DNA of 64,000 bases from Paenibacillus xerothermodurans. GTDB taxonomy: Bacteria; Bacillota; Bacilli; Paenibacillales; NBRC-103111. How positions within the stretch are numbered: the first letter of the stretch is position 1; the number at the start of each line of letters is the position of its first letter. The notes beneath the pieces are model-generated. The model was not told where the DNA came from, searched no databases, and saw only the letters and a program-made list of their open reading frames with translations. The position numbers were made by a program, and so were the translations under genes. Where the stretch lies: contig NZ_NHRJ02000007.1 in assembly GCF_002220865.2 (NCBI RefSeq), forward strand, positions 62,001 through 126,000, written 5' to 3'. Shown one piece after another: positions 25,130 through 32,584 of the stretch.

Positions 25130-25588
25130 CTAACTGTGTTGTGGATTATGTTGATGAGAAGACGGCTCCTGTCCGTCAATGTGGGTAACGGAGAGCTCGG
25201 CATAGCTCACTCCCTTTAGCACCTGAATGCGCTGATGAAGCTCCCGCAGCCGACGCACGACACCCCGCACGACGATGACCTCCAAACATTGATGATAATT
25301 CAAATGTGTATGTAGAGTAGAGTTGATTTCCTGATGGTAATCATGCTGCAGCTCCGTTAAAACAACCGGCAGATCGCTAACATGGTGGTCGTACACCATC
25401 ACAATTGTGCCGGCGGCCAGTTGTTCAGGTACAATGTTGGATGGTGCCAGAAGCGCCCTGCGCACCAAATCTCTGACGGCCTCGGAGCGGTTATCGTAAC
25501 CTTGATTAACGATTAAAGCGTCAAACTGCTCGATTAAAAACTGGGGCATGGAAATACCGAAACGGACTAACGTCTCCTTCTCGTTCAT
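25130..25588 (-). CDS. nikR: NikR-type nickel-responsive regulator
   Basis: A 152-residue ribbon-helix-helix repressor. The N-terminal RHH domain (about 1-50) includes VRFGISMPQFLIEQFD and NRSEAVRDLVRRAL. The C-terminal ACT-like metal domain carries the high-affinity nickel site: a histidine in QHDYHQEIN, then LHTHLNYHQCLEV, which is H-x-H-x5-C. These are the four ligands known from E. coli NikR. ATG at 25588 follows AAGGAGAG; the frame upstream to 25708 lacks a ribosome site. It leads the likely operon nikR-DUF2203-copCD. No nickel transporter, urease or hydrogenase gene is in the window. Confidence 0.9.
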   Translation of the reverse strand: MNEKETLVRFGISMPQFLIEQFDALIVNQGYDNRSEAVRDLVRRALLAPSNIVPEQLAAGTIVMVYDHHVSDLPVVLTELQHDYHQEINSTLHTHLNYHQCLEVIVVRGVVRRLRELHQRIQVLKGVSYAELSVTHIDGQEPSSHQHNPQHS

Positions 25589-26039
25589 CCTGCTCTCTCC
25601 TTTGGTCTGAGTACTCCCGTTCCTATTGGTTGATTGCATTAAATGTAGCATATTCGTGCAAATCAAACCAATGTGTTCACGGTAATGCCACACAGCAATG
25701 TTAGTCAAACCTGCTAGTCCATCTTAACTCGCTGCACCGCCGATGTTGACCGGCGCACCATACGCTGCGACCATACCCCTCGCGTGGCGTCACGGCTGTG
25801 CATGCAATCGCCATACGAAATTCATGGGATTAGCGCTGCGGCGATCCTGCAGTGGGTTGGCGTCGGAACAGATATAGATTGGATACATGCAGCGCTGTTA
25901 ATCAGGACTTTTTGCCTAATTTTGTCCATTCTTCTCGGCGGCTAGATGCCCCTTCGCGATCTCTTGGAGCCCTGGAGCTACGTCAAAAACAAGTGATTCG
26001 CACTTTGTTCGCAGCCCTGCCATGTCGAAAATAATATCA
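25589..26039. other. Divergent intergenic stretch upstream of nrdA
   Basis: About 450 bp between nikR and the nrd promoter. I see no gene; short open frames lack ribosome sites. Any nikR promoter lies in the first part but I could not identify it with confidence. Confidence 0.5.
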
Positions 26040-26046
26040 TTGACAG

Positions 26047-26062
26047 CTACCATATATTGCGG
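26047..26062 (+). promoter_or_regulatory. NrdR box 1
   Basis: The 16-mer CTACCATATATTGCGG resembles the NrdR consensus acaCwATATaTwGtgt. It lies 41 bp upstream of box 2, four helical turns, as NrdR pairs require. Confidence 0.75.
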
Positions 26063-26071
26063 TAAGTTCTT

Positions 26072-26099
26072 TTTACATGTTCATTTGCAACTATATATT
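26072..26099 (+). promoter_or_regulatory. nrd promoter overlapping NrdR box 2
   Basis: TTTACA (26072-26077), 16 bp, TATATT (26094-26099). The -10 is embedded in NrdR box 2, so repressor binding would block it. A second, less good option starts with TTGACA at 26040. Confidence 0.6.
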
Positions 26100-26103
26100 G
26101 TGG
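26088..26103 (+). promoter_or_regulatory. NrdR box 2
   Basis: CAACTATATATTGTGG matches the NrdR consensus better than box 1, especially the core CTATATATTGTG. NrdR is known to repress ribonucleotide reductase genes when dATP is high. Confidence 0.85.
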
Positions 26104-26391
26104 ATACGGCTTACGTGAACGACAAGATTCGCGAATTGCTTTTCGCCCGTTATCACCTGCTTTCGGGGGGGGTTAAAAAAGACCCAGCAGGCGGCATGAG
26201 ATCTCGGATGCACCTTGGCGCGCACTAACCACAATTTCTACCGCAAGCATCCCCCTCCGAAAAGTGTATTCACAGGGTTTCTCGCTGGAGACTCGCATGT
26301 TGTGCCTGCGACATCTGACAGGCCGCATTCTTTTTCATTTTTTGTCAATCAATTTTTCCCCATTTATGCTCGCAAAGGAGTAGGTAGTAGC
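26104..26391 (+). promoter_or_regulatory. Long nrdA leader with hairpins
   Basis: About 285 nt lie between the promoter and nrdA. Two hairpins can be seen: CTGCT...AGCAG with inner GGT/ACC (about 26157-26192), and GCCTG-N10-CAGGC followed by a T-rich stretch (about 26303-26342) that resembles a weak terminator. I recognise no known riboswitch. Confidence 0.35.
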
Positions 26392-28617
26392 ATGATTATC
26401 GTAAAAAGAGACGGCACACAGGAAGAACTCGTTTTTTCCAAAATGAAGAAAGTGATCGATTTCGCGTGCGCGACTTACCCGGAATGCGATCCATTAGAGC
26501 TGGAGACTGCGCTTCTGCCTTTGTTCCGCAATGGAATCACCACTAAGGAAATTCAACGTCTATTAATTCAGGTAGCTGTGGAAAAAACAAGTGTGGAACA
26601 GCCTAACTGGCAGTATGTTGCGGCCAAGCTGCTCACTTACGATTTATATAAGGAAGCCCGGTTGAACCGAAAATACGGATATTTCGGCTACGGTGACCTT
26701 TACTCGCTCATTACATATTTGACTGATATGGGGTTATACGGAAGCTACATACTTGAACATTATACTCGCGAAGAAATTCAGGAGCTCGGTGCATACATCA
26801 AGCCGGAGCGCGACTATTTGCTCAATTATATCGGTCTGAAAACTCTCGCCGACCGTTACCTGATCCGCGGCTTGGACAAGGAAGTGCTGGAGCTTCCGCA
26901 AGAGTTGTTCATGGGTGTAGCCATGCACCTGGCGATGAAGGAAAACGATAAATTAAAATGGGCCAAGCAGTTCTATGACGTGCTCAGCAGCTTGGAGATG
27001 ACGGTGGCCACCCCGACTCTGGCGAATGCACGGAAGCCGCTGCACCAGCTGTCGAGCTGTTTTATTGACACCGTGCCTGATAACCTGTGGGGCATCTACA
27101 ACGTCGACCAGAGCTTCGCGCAGGTATCCAAGCATGGCGGCGGCATGGGAATCTATGTCGGCAAGGTGCGCAGCAGAGGGTCCAATATCCGTGGCTACAA
27201 AAATGTGGCCGGCGGCGTTGTCCCGTGGATTAAAAACTACAACAATACGGCCATTGCCGTCGACCAGTTGGGAGTGCGTTCCGGCGCGGTGGCAATTTAC
27301 CTGGACGTGTGGCACAAAGATATACTGGATTTCCTCAACCTGAAAACAAACAACGGGGACGACCGGATGAAAGCCCACGATATTTTCCCAGGCGTGTGTA
27401 TCCCCGATCTGTTCATGAAAACCGTGCAGGAAAGAGGCACTTGGTATTTGTTCGATCCGCACGAAGTGCGTAAACTGAAGGGCTATTCCATCGAGGACAG
27501 CTGGGGCGAAGAGTTTGAGAAGCGGTATTGGGATTGCGTCAACGACGACAAGCTCTCGAAAGATGAGATTCCTGCCATCGATATTATGAAGCGCATCCTG
27601 ACCAGCTCGTTTGAAACCGGAACGCCGTTCTTGTTCTTCCGCGATACGGTGAACCGTGCGAACCCTAATAAGCACGCGGGCATGATCTATTGCTCGAACC
27701 TTTGCACGGAGATTTGCCAGAACATGAGCGCTACCGAGCTGATTGAAACCCAGCACGAAGATGGTATCATCACCAATCAAGTGAAGAGCGGCGATTTTGT
27801 TGTGTGCAACCTGTCTTCACTGAATCTCGGCCGTGTGTACACAAAGGAAGACATCGAACGAGTCGTAACAACCCAAATGCGCATGATGGACAATGTTATC
27901 GACTTGAACTATTACCCCGTGCCACAGGCGGAAATCACGAACAAAAAATACCGCGCGGTGGGACTTGGATCTAGCGGATATCATCAAATGCTGGCGCAAT
28001 TGAAAATTGTTTGGGAATCGGATGACCATGTGACCAAAGCCAATGAAGTGTACGAATGGATGAACTACTACGCGATCAAAGCTTCCATGGAAATCGCTAA
28101 AGAAAAAGGAGCATTCCGTGCTTTTGAAGGCAGCGAGTGGCAGACCGGCGCTTACTTCGAATCCCGCGGCTATAATAGCCCTGAGTGGCTCGAGCTTAAG
28201 CGGCAGGTCGCAGAGCATGGTGTTCGTAACGGGTGGATGTTCGCTATCGCTCCTACCGCCTCCACTTCGTTGATTGCCGGTTCTACTGCGGGCATTGATC
28301 CGATCTTCAATAAATTTTTCGTGGAAGAGAAGAAAAATGCCGTGATCCCGCAAACGGCGCCTAATCTTAACGCCGACACGATGTGGTATTACAAGGAAGC
28401 TCACTCGATCGACCAATTGTGGAGCATCAAAGCTGCCGGCGCCCGTCAGCGCCATATTGACCAGGCTCAATCGTTCAATCTGTATATCACGCCTGAGCTG
28501 TCTGCGAAGGAATTTTTGCAGCTGTACATGGCCGCTTGGCAACAAGGACTGAAGACCGTATACTACGTCCGCAATAAGAGCCTGGAAGTGGAGGATTGCG
28601 TCAGCTGCTCCGCGTAA
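26392..28617 (+). CDS. nrdA: Ribonucleotide reductase, class Ia large subunit
   Basis: A 741-residue alpha subunit that reduces ribonucleotides to deoxyribonucleotides. An N-terminal ATP-cone (about 1-90, VKRDGTQEELVFSKMKKVI) gives dATP activity control. The catalytic barrel has the redox cysteines in QLSSCFID and VVCNLSSLNLG, the radical-site segment YCSNLCTEI, and the tail pair CVSC at the extreme C terminus that passes electrons from thioredoxin. ATG at 26392 follows AAAGGAG; the frame upstream to 26215 is rejected. Two NrdR boxes lie upstream. nrdB is separated by an unusual 570-bp repeat-rich gap. Confidence 0.96.
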   Translation: MIIVKRDGTQEELVFSKMKKVIDFACATYPECDPLELETALLPLFRNGITTKEIQRLLIQVAVEKTSVEQPNWQYVAAKLLTYDLYKEARLNRKYGYFGYGDLYSLITYLTDMGLYGSYILEHYTREEIQELGAYIKPERDYLLNYIGLKTLADRYLIRGLDKEVLELPQELFMGVAMHLAMKENDKLKWAKQFYDVLSSLEMTVATPTLANARKPLHQLSSCFIDTVPDNLWGIYNVDQSFAQVSKHGGGMGIYVGKVRSRGSNIRGYKNVAGGVVPWIKNYNNTAIAVDQLGVRSGAVAIYLDVWHKDILDFLNLKTNNGDDRMKAHDIFPGVCIPDLFMKTVQERGTWYLFDPHEVRKLKGYSIEDSWGEEFEKRYWDCVNDDKLSKDEIPAIDIMKRILTSSFETGTPFLFFRDTVNRANPNKHAGMIYCSNLCTEICQNMSATELIETQHEDGIITNQVKSGDFVVCNLSSLNLGRVYTKEDIERVVTTQMRMMDNVIDLNYYPVPQAEITNKKYRAVGLGSSGYHQMLAQLKIVWESDDHVTKANEVYEWMNYYAIKASMEIAKEKGAFRAFEGSEWQTGAYFESRGYNSPEWLELKRQVAEHGVRNGWMFAIAPTASTSLIAGSTAGIDPIFNKFFVEEKKNAVIPQTAPNLNADTMWYYKEAHSIDQLWSIKAAGARQRHIDQAQSFNLYITPELSAKEFLQLYMAAWQQGLKTVYYVRNKSLEVEDCVSCSA

Positions 28618-28642
28618 ATGCCCGGTTACGCTAGTGCGCACT

Positions 28643-28917
28643 CGCTGGCGTAGTCAACCGCCAGCGCTCAGGCAGCAGCGCAGCGCTCCGCCTCACTTGC
28701 GCTAGTTCTCACCCGCTGGCGTAGTCATACCGCCAGCGTTCAGGCAGCAGCGCAGCGCCCTGCCTCACTTGCGCTAGTTCTCACGCTGGCGTAATCATAC
28801 CGCCAGCGTTTCAGGCAGCAGCGCAGCGCTCTGCCTCACTTGCGCTAGTTCTCTCCCGCTGGCGTAGTCATACCGCCAGCGACAGGCAGCAGCGGAAGCG
28901 CTCTGCCCATGTTTACG
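28643..28917 (+). repeat. Four tandem repeats of 70-73 bp between nrdA and nrdB
   Basis: Units begin with CGCTGGCG at 28643, 28714, 28784 and 28857; the fourth is cut short. Each contains the perfect inverted pair CGCTGGCG...CGCCAGCG and then GGCAG...CTGCC, followed by CACTTGCGCTAGTT. Copies differ by a few substitutions and small indels. No coding frame is conserved between them. Confidence 0.9.
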
Positions 28918-28943
28918 TCGCACCACAGCATACCGTAGAGCGT

Positions 28944-28986
28944 GTACATACCGTCTGTTTTGCAGAAGCAAGCAGACGGTATGTAC
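28944..28986. repeat. Perfect 14-bp inverted repeat
   Basis: GTACATACCGTCTG (28944-28957) and CAGACGGTATGTAC (28973-28986) flank a 15-nt loop. An outer imperfect pair, ACCGTAGAGCG and CGCTCTACCGT, encloses it at a distance. Confidence 0.9.
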
Positions 28987-29046
28987 GTAAGCGGGCATCC
29001 ATCGCCCAAACGTCCGCACACGGATCACCGCTCTACCGTCAAGCGT

Positions 29047-29088
29047 GTCTGAGGAATGCCGGGGAGAAACCCCGGCCAGTCCTCAGAC
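29047..29088. repeat. Long GC-rich hairpin
   Basis: GTCTGAGGA-at-GCCGGGG-agaaa-CCCCGGC-cag-TCCTCAGAC. Sixteen base pairs with one small internal loop; very stable as RNA or DNA cruciform. No T-run follows, so it is not a classical terminator. Confidence 0.9.
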
Positions 29089-29125
29089 AGACGCGCACCA
29101 AACCACACAAAAGTACCTCCCACAC

Positions 29126-29165
29126 CAGGGGGTCCAGGGGGTAGCGCCCCCTGGGGTCCCCCACT
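29126..29165. repeat. G-run/C-run palindrome
   Basis: CCAGGGGG-tagcg-CCCCCTGG sits inside an outer GGGGGT/TCCCCC pairing. It is followed by GGAGGGGGATTTAGGGGG, whose last purine run serves as the nrdB ribosome site. Confidence 0.85.
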
Positions 29166-29191
29166 GGAGGGGGATTTAGGGGGTAGTCCAC

Positions 29192-30229
29192 TTGGATTTG
29201 CAAAAGAAGAAGCTTTTTAATGAAGACGGTGATCGGGATTGGGGTAAGCGCCGCATGATCGGCGGCAATACAACCAACCTGATCGAACTGAACAATGTGA
29301 AATATGATTGGGCAACGAAGATGTACAGAACGATGATGAATAATTTTTGGATTCCTGAAGAAATCCCTTTGGCTCAAGACGCCAAGGATTATAAATTTCT
29401 TTCGCCGCACGAACGTCAAAGCTATGATAAAATCATCAGCTTTCTTATATTTCTGGATTCGCTGCAAACAGCCAATTTACCGAACATCAACGAGTACATC
29501 ACCGCGCCGGAAGTGAATCTGTGCCTGACCGTTCAAACTTTCCAAGAAGCGGTACACAGCCAAAGCTACTCCTACATTTTGGACAGCGTATGCTCCGCGG
29601 AAGTCCGTGATGAGATATATAATCAGTGGCGTGAGGACAAACACTTGCTGCGCCGCAACCGGTTTATCACCGATTTATATGAGCGGTTCATCGAAACGCC
29701 GAACACAGATAATCTGATCCGCACGATCATGGCGAACTACATATTGGAAGGATTGTACTTCTACAGCGGATTCAGCTTCTTCTATGCGCTAGGCCGGCAG
29801 GGCAAAATGCTCGGCACCGTGTCGGAGATCAAATATATCCAGCGCGACGAACTGACGCATCTGGCCTTGTTCCAAAACATTTTCCGTGAGATTCGGAAGG
29901 AAAATCCTGAAGTGTTCACCGGCGAGCTGATTGAGGATCTGCGGAACATGATGAAAACCGCGGTACACCATGAGATTGAGTGGGGACAATATATTACCGA
30001 TAACCAAATCACTGGGTTGAGCAACGAAATAATTGATCAATACATCAAATACTTGTCCAATGAGCGTTTGAAAATGCTCGGGCTGGAGATCCTCTTTCCG
30101 GAAGTGCAGGAGCACCCGATGAAGTGGGTGGAGAATTTCAGCAACATGAACAGCATGAAGACGGACTTTTTCGAACAAAAGGTAACGAACTACAGCAAAT
30201 CGTCGAGCCTGAATTGGGACGACCTATAA
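29192..30229 (+). CDS. nrdB: Ribonucleotide reductase, class Ia small subunit
   Basis: A 345-residue ferritin-like beta subunit that holds the di-metal centre and tyrosyl radical. Metal ligands are seen in FLIFLDSLQTANLP (Asp), TFQEAVHSQSYSYI (Glu and His, with candidate radical tyrosine), ANYILEGLYFY (Glu) and AVHHEIEWGQYI (Glu and His). The C-terminal tail after residue 320 is the peptide that docks on NrdA. The TTG start is read from AGGGGG 9-10 nt upstream, inside the tail of a palindromic repeat. The stop is followed by a strong terminator. Confidence 0.95.
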   Translation: MDLQKKKLFNEDGDRDWGKRRMIGGNTTNLIELNNVKYDWATKMYRTMMNNFWIPEEIPLAQDAKDYKFLSPHERQSYDKIISFLIFLDSLQTANLPNINEYITAPEVNLCLTVQTFQEAVHSQSYSYILDSVCSAEVRDEIYNQWREDKHLLRRNRFITDLYERFIETPNTDNLIRTIMANYILEGLYFYSGFSFFYALGRQGKMLGTVSEIKYIQRDELTHLALFQNIFREIRKENPEVFTGELIEDLRNMMKTAVHHEIEWGQYITDNQITGLSNEIIDQYIKYLSNERLKMLGLEILFPEVQEHPMKWVENFSNMNSMKTDFFEQKVTNYSKSSSLNWDDL

Positions 30230-30249
30230 GCCGGCACACAATCAAAGTC

Positions 30250-30320
30250 AAACACCCCTCATTGCGGCGTTAAGCTCTGCGTTGCTCAGAGCACTGCTCG
30301 CACGCGAGGGGTGTTTTTTA
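30250..30320 (+). terminator. Terminator after nrdB
   Basis: ACACCCCTC and GAGGGGTGT enclose a second hairpin GCTCTG/CAGAGC, followed by TTTTTT. The long loop makes it a branched terminator. Confidence 0.85.
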
Positions 30321-30385
30321 TGCTGCTGTAGATAGCCCATTGGACGGTGCGCTGTGCAGCTGTTGTTTATCGGCTGCGTACGCCG

Positions 30386-30607
30386 TTACGGCTTGTATTT
30401 TTTCTCACTGGAGGAATTGGTTTTGGTCGCCTCCTTATCTTTTTCTTCTCGTACCTCCATGTTTAAATCCTCGACCGGAATCGGATCCACATTACGCTCG
30501 CTCTCATACATGTCGAACAGGCTTTCATTTTCGGTCGGATACTGCTCAGGGTGGTCCCTGTTCCCTTTTTGCTTCACTTTATCGGCACTTTTATTGAATT
30601 CTTCCAT
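30386..30607 (-). CDS. Small acidic hydrophilic protein
   Basis: A 73-residue unrecognised protein beginning MEEFNKSADKVKQKGNRD. It is rich in Glu, Asp, Lys and Asn, with no hydrophobic core, so probably disordered. ATG at 30607 follows GAGGTGA by about six bases; a GTG three codons earlier is possible. Such proteins are common in spore-formers, but no SASP motif is seen. Confidence 0.6.
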   Translation of the reverse strand: MEEFNKSADKVKQKGNRDHPEQYPTENESLFDMYESERNVDPIPVEDLNMEVREEKDKEATKTNSSSEKKYKP

Positions 30608-30724
30608 TTGGCTCACCTCACGTAAACTTGATATAATAAAGCTTTCCTCACCTTGTTTTTACCTTTTTGCAGGGATAGTCAAACAATGGAATGATTTCAT
30701 ACTATACACAAAGGAGCTTGTGAC

Positions 30725-30940
30725 ATGTCCCAAAATAGGCGGCTGCTGACGGATCAAGATTTTCAGGAGGCAATGGAGCATCAACGGGCGATACGTGTAT
30801 TTCAAAATGATCATGTGGTCGCCCACGGGGGAGTGATCACACGGTTTGACGAACAGTCGGTTGTACTGCAGTCCGGAGTGAGTGACATATCGTACCACCG
30901 CAGACATGAGTGTGAGTTTTTTGAATTAAGACGCAGATAA
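30725..30940 (+). CDS. Small conserved-looking hypothetical protein
   Basis: A 71-residue protein starting MSQNRRLLTDQDFQEAME, with a beta-rich centre (IRVFQNDHVVAHGGVITRF, then SVVLQSGVSDISYH) that suggests a small barrel. It ends in a basic RRR. AAAGGAGC precedes the ATG at good spacing. I do not recognise the family. Confidence 0.65.
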   Translation: MSQNRRLLTDQDFQEAMEHQRAIRVFQNDHVVAHGGVITRFDEQSVVLQSGVSDISYHRRHECEFFELRRR

Positions 30941-31030
30941 CGTATGTGCGGCCCTGATCCAGGAATAATTTGTTTGCGGACGGGAAATTTAACAAGGGCA
31001 AACAATCACACGCGAAAGGCGGCGGCGCAT

Positions 31031-31189
31031 ATGGTGAAAGCAAACGACGATCAGCGGCAGACAGCGGAGCGGCTGTCTAATGAGCAGGATGACACTCCGT
31101 CCACCAGCGCGAAGGAAAGCAACGAGATCGACCTGCAATTCAAGGGCGATAGGCGGGCCTTTGGCCAGGGAGGCAGTGCCAATGACTGA
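31031..31189 (+). CDS. Small disordered protein, 52 residues
   Basis: A polar 52-residue protein (MVKANDDQRQTAERLSNEQ) ending in DLQFKGDRRAFGQGGSAND, with AAAGGCGG before the ATG. Its stop overlaps the start of the next gene by 8 nt in another frame, which suggests translational coupling. Function unknown. Confidence 0.55.
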   Translation: MVKANDDQRQTAERLSNEQDDTPSTSAKESNEIDLQFKGDRRAFGQGGSAND

Positions 31190-31487
31190 CGAACAAAGAT
31201 CGGACGTGCCGGAGGCTCAGGAGAACCAGGATGCATCCTTGTCGGACACACGGACTGCCCGATACGGTCCGTTGGATGCACATACTGATCGACATGAGCC
31301 GCCGTATGCACATACTGATCGACATGAGCCGCCCAGCACACGCACGGACCGACAGGAACAGCCGGACACCGAAGCAGAGCCTGTGCCGGCATGGTTTGAT
31401 ACCGTACGCGGAGCCGCACTGCAGGCCAAGGGTGCGTTTCCCGATCAAGTCGATTATTATGATCCGGAGAAGGATGAGATCATATAA
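31182..31487 (+). CDS. Hydrophilic protein with tandem decapeptide repeats
   Basis: A 101-residue unrecognised protein. After an acidic start (MTDEQRSDVPEAQENQ) it has three tandem ten-residue units of type AHTDRHEPPY, the first two nearly identical also in DNA. A folded-looking end contains AWFDTVRGAALQAKGAF. AGGGAGG precedes the ATG. It overlaps the preceding small gene by 8 nt, so the two form a coupled pair closed by the terminator at 31516-31562. Confidence 0.65.
   Translation: MTDEQRSDVPEAQENQDASLSDTRTARYGPLDAHTDRHEPPYAHTDRHEPPSTRTDRQEQPDTEAEPVPAWFDTVRGAALQAKGAFPDQVDYYDPEKDEII
31278..31367 (+). repeat. Three 30-bp tandem repeats inside the coding sequence
   Basis: Copies at 31278-31307 and 31308-31337 are nearly identical (GCACATACTGATCGACATGA at the start of each). 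The third, 31338-31367, is degenerate. Length keeps the reading frame. Confidence 0.9.
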
Positions 31488-31515
31488 ATGAGCAGCGGCC
31501 GAAACGAGCATAACA

Positions 31516-31562
31516 AAAACAGCCCGATCCCAAACTGTCGACGTTTTGGGGCCGGGTTGTTT
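31516..31562 (+). terminator. Terminator after the small-protein pair
   Basis: AACaGCCCG...CCAAAC and GTTTTGG...CGGGtTGTT form an interrupted stem, followed by TTTAATT. Confidence 0.7.
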
Positions 31563-31575
31563 AATTATCGCCAAC

Positions 31576-32127
31576 CTAGCAATCGGTTTGCTCTAATATT
31601 TGCTTTACTTTAAACTCTAATTCGACCATCGAAAACGAATCACGCAGATAGGCATCCAATCCAAGCTGTTGTCCGCAGATGCACCAGCCTGTAGATTTGT
31701 GCCGCGGTGATCCAAGTCACTTGTGAGCTGGCAGTGCTGCGCAGTTCATGCAGCCGGTCGAGCTCATTGCACAGCGCGCGATATATCGCTTTCGGCCTTC
31801 TTGCAGCAATCTCTCTTCTCGATCGGCCCGCTGCTGAGATGCTGGATGTCGCATTAAAAAACCACTGCAGTCCGTTGCCAAAATGAAACAGACCCCCTAC
31901 ACGCTGCTCCCCATTAACTCTTTCACCGTGTCGACCAGCTTGAGAGGACTGAAAGGTTTTACCACATAAGTAGTGACTCCCGCAGCCTCCGCCCGTACCC
32001 GATCCTTCTCCAGCGCCTTGGCTGTCAATAATATGACCGGGGCGTCCCCATTTTTACCAATTAGATAGGAAAAAAGTCCCGCCGCCGCTAAATCCGGATT
32101 GCAGCATATCATAATGCAGTGACACAC
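31576..32127 (-). pseudogene. Remnants of receiver (REC) domains
   Basis: Two decayed response-regulator pieces lie in tandem. At 31897-32127 a 76-codon frame ends like a CheY receiver: APVILLTAKALEKDRVRAEA then TTYVVKPFSPLKLVDTVKEL, with the switch lysine K-P-F intact. The first half, including the phosphoacceptor aspartate, is missing or scrambled. At 31576-31660, in another frame, the end of a second receiver can be read: LGLDAYLRDSFSMVELEFKV. The intervening sequence holds helical text (CNELDRLHELRS) with frame breaks. The parent may have been a multi-receiver signalling protein. The boundary on the left of the first piece is uncertain. Confidence 0.7.
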
Positions 32128-32154
32128 AGCTTCCCGAGAAAGGGGATGATCTAG

Positions 32155-32295
32155 TTGCTAAGTGCGGAGGACGCCAAAAAAATTATTTTATTTTTGTCCG
32201 CAGCTTATTACTGCACTGAGTCCGATGCCGCTCGAGCGGAATTCCACCGTTTGGCTAACGCGGTACGCCGAGCAGCCGGCCTGCCGGAAGAATGA
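32155..32295 (+). CDS. Possible 46-residue protein
   Basis: A TTG-started frame with AAGGGGAT about six to nine bases upstream. The peptide (LLSAEDAKKIILFLSAAYY, then ESDAARAEFHRLANAVRRAA) has two amphipathic Ala-rich helices and looks protein-like. It lies between pseudogenes, so it could be a survivor or a chance frame. Confidence 0.4.
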   Translation: MLSAEDAKKIILFLSAAYYCTESDAARAEFHRLANAVRRAAGLPEE

Positions 32296-32418
32296 AACAA
32301 ACACCAGCTAATGTTTGTCAAGTATCTTGCTTGGTCCGGAAAGGATTACTGGTATGCGGTTTTATTGGCATGACCAAGAAGCCTTCATTGGCGTGAAGAC
32401 TTCTGGATAAGTGTGGAA

Positions 32419-32583
32419 TTATCTATGGTAAGGCTGACTCTTACTAAGGATGGCGAATACGTGATGCAATAGCTTGTTGGCGTAAGCTATCACCGCGACC
32501 TTGTAGGGTTTGCCTTCTTTCTTTTTCTTATCGTAATAATCTAGCCCCGTTGGGAGTTCAGTGATATTAGTGGCATGCTTTCA
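32419..32583 (-). mobile_element. IS110-family transposase remnant (C-terminal end)
   Basis: The last 55 codons of an IS110/IS116/IS902-type transposase: YYDKKKKEGKPYKVAVIAYA followed by NKLLHHVFAILSKSQPY and a stop. This is the conserved C-terminal segment of the family. Reading upstream hits a stop at about 32583, exactly where a sugar epimerase remnant begins, so the two were joined by a rearrangement. Confidence 0.8.
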
Positions 32584-32584
32584 G

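Noticed and set aside
26104-26391. A cobalamin riboswitch in the nrdA leader.
   Set aside because: No B12-box core was found, and NrdA here is the iron/manganese-dependent class Ia type, not class II.
26953-27780. A 275-codon leftward frame inside nrdA.
   Set aside because: It is antisense to well-conserved nrdA sequence; no ribosome site and no recognisable domain.
27817-28641. A 274-codon leftward frame across the end of nrdA.
   Set aside because: Antisense shadow of nrdA codon bias, without independent support.
28643-28917. The four tandem units between nrdA and nrdB as a CRISPR array.
   Set aside because: Units are 70-73 bp with no alternation of constant repeats and unique spacers, and no cas genes are near.
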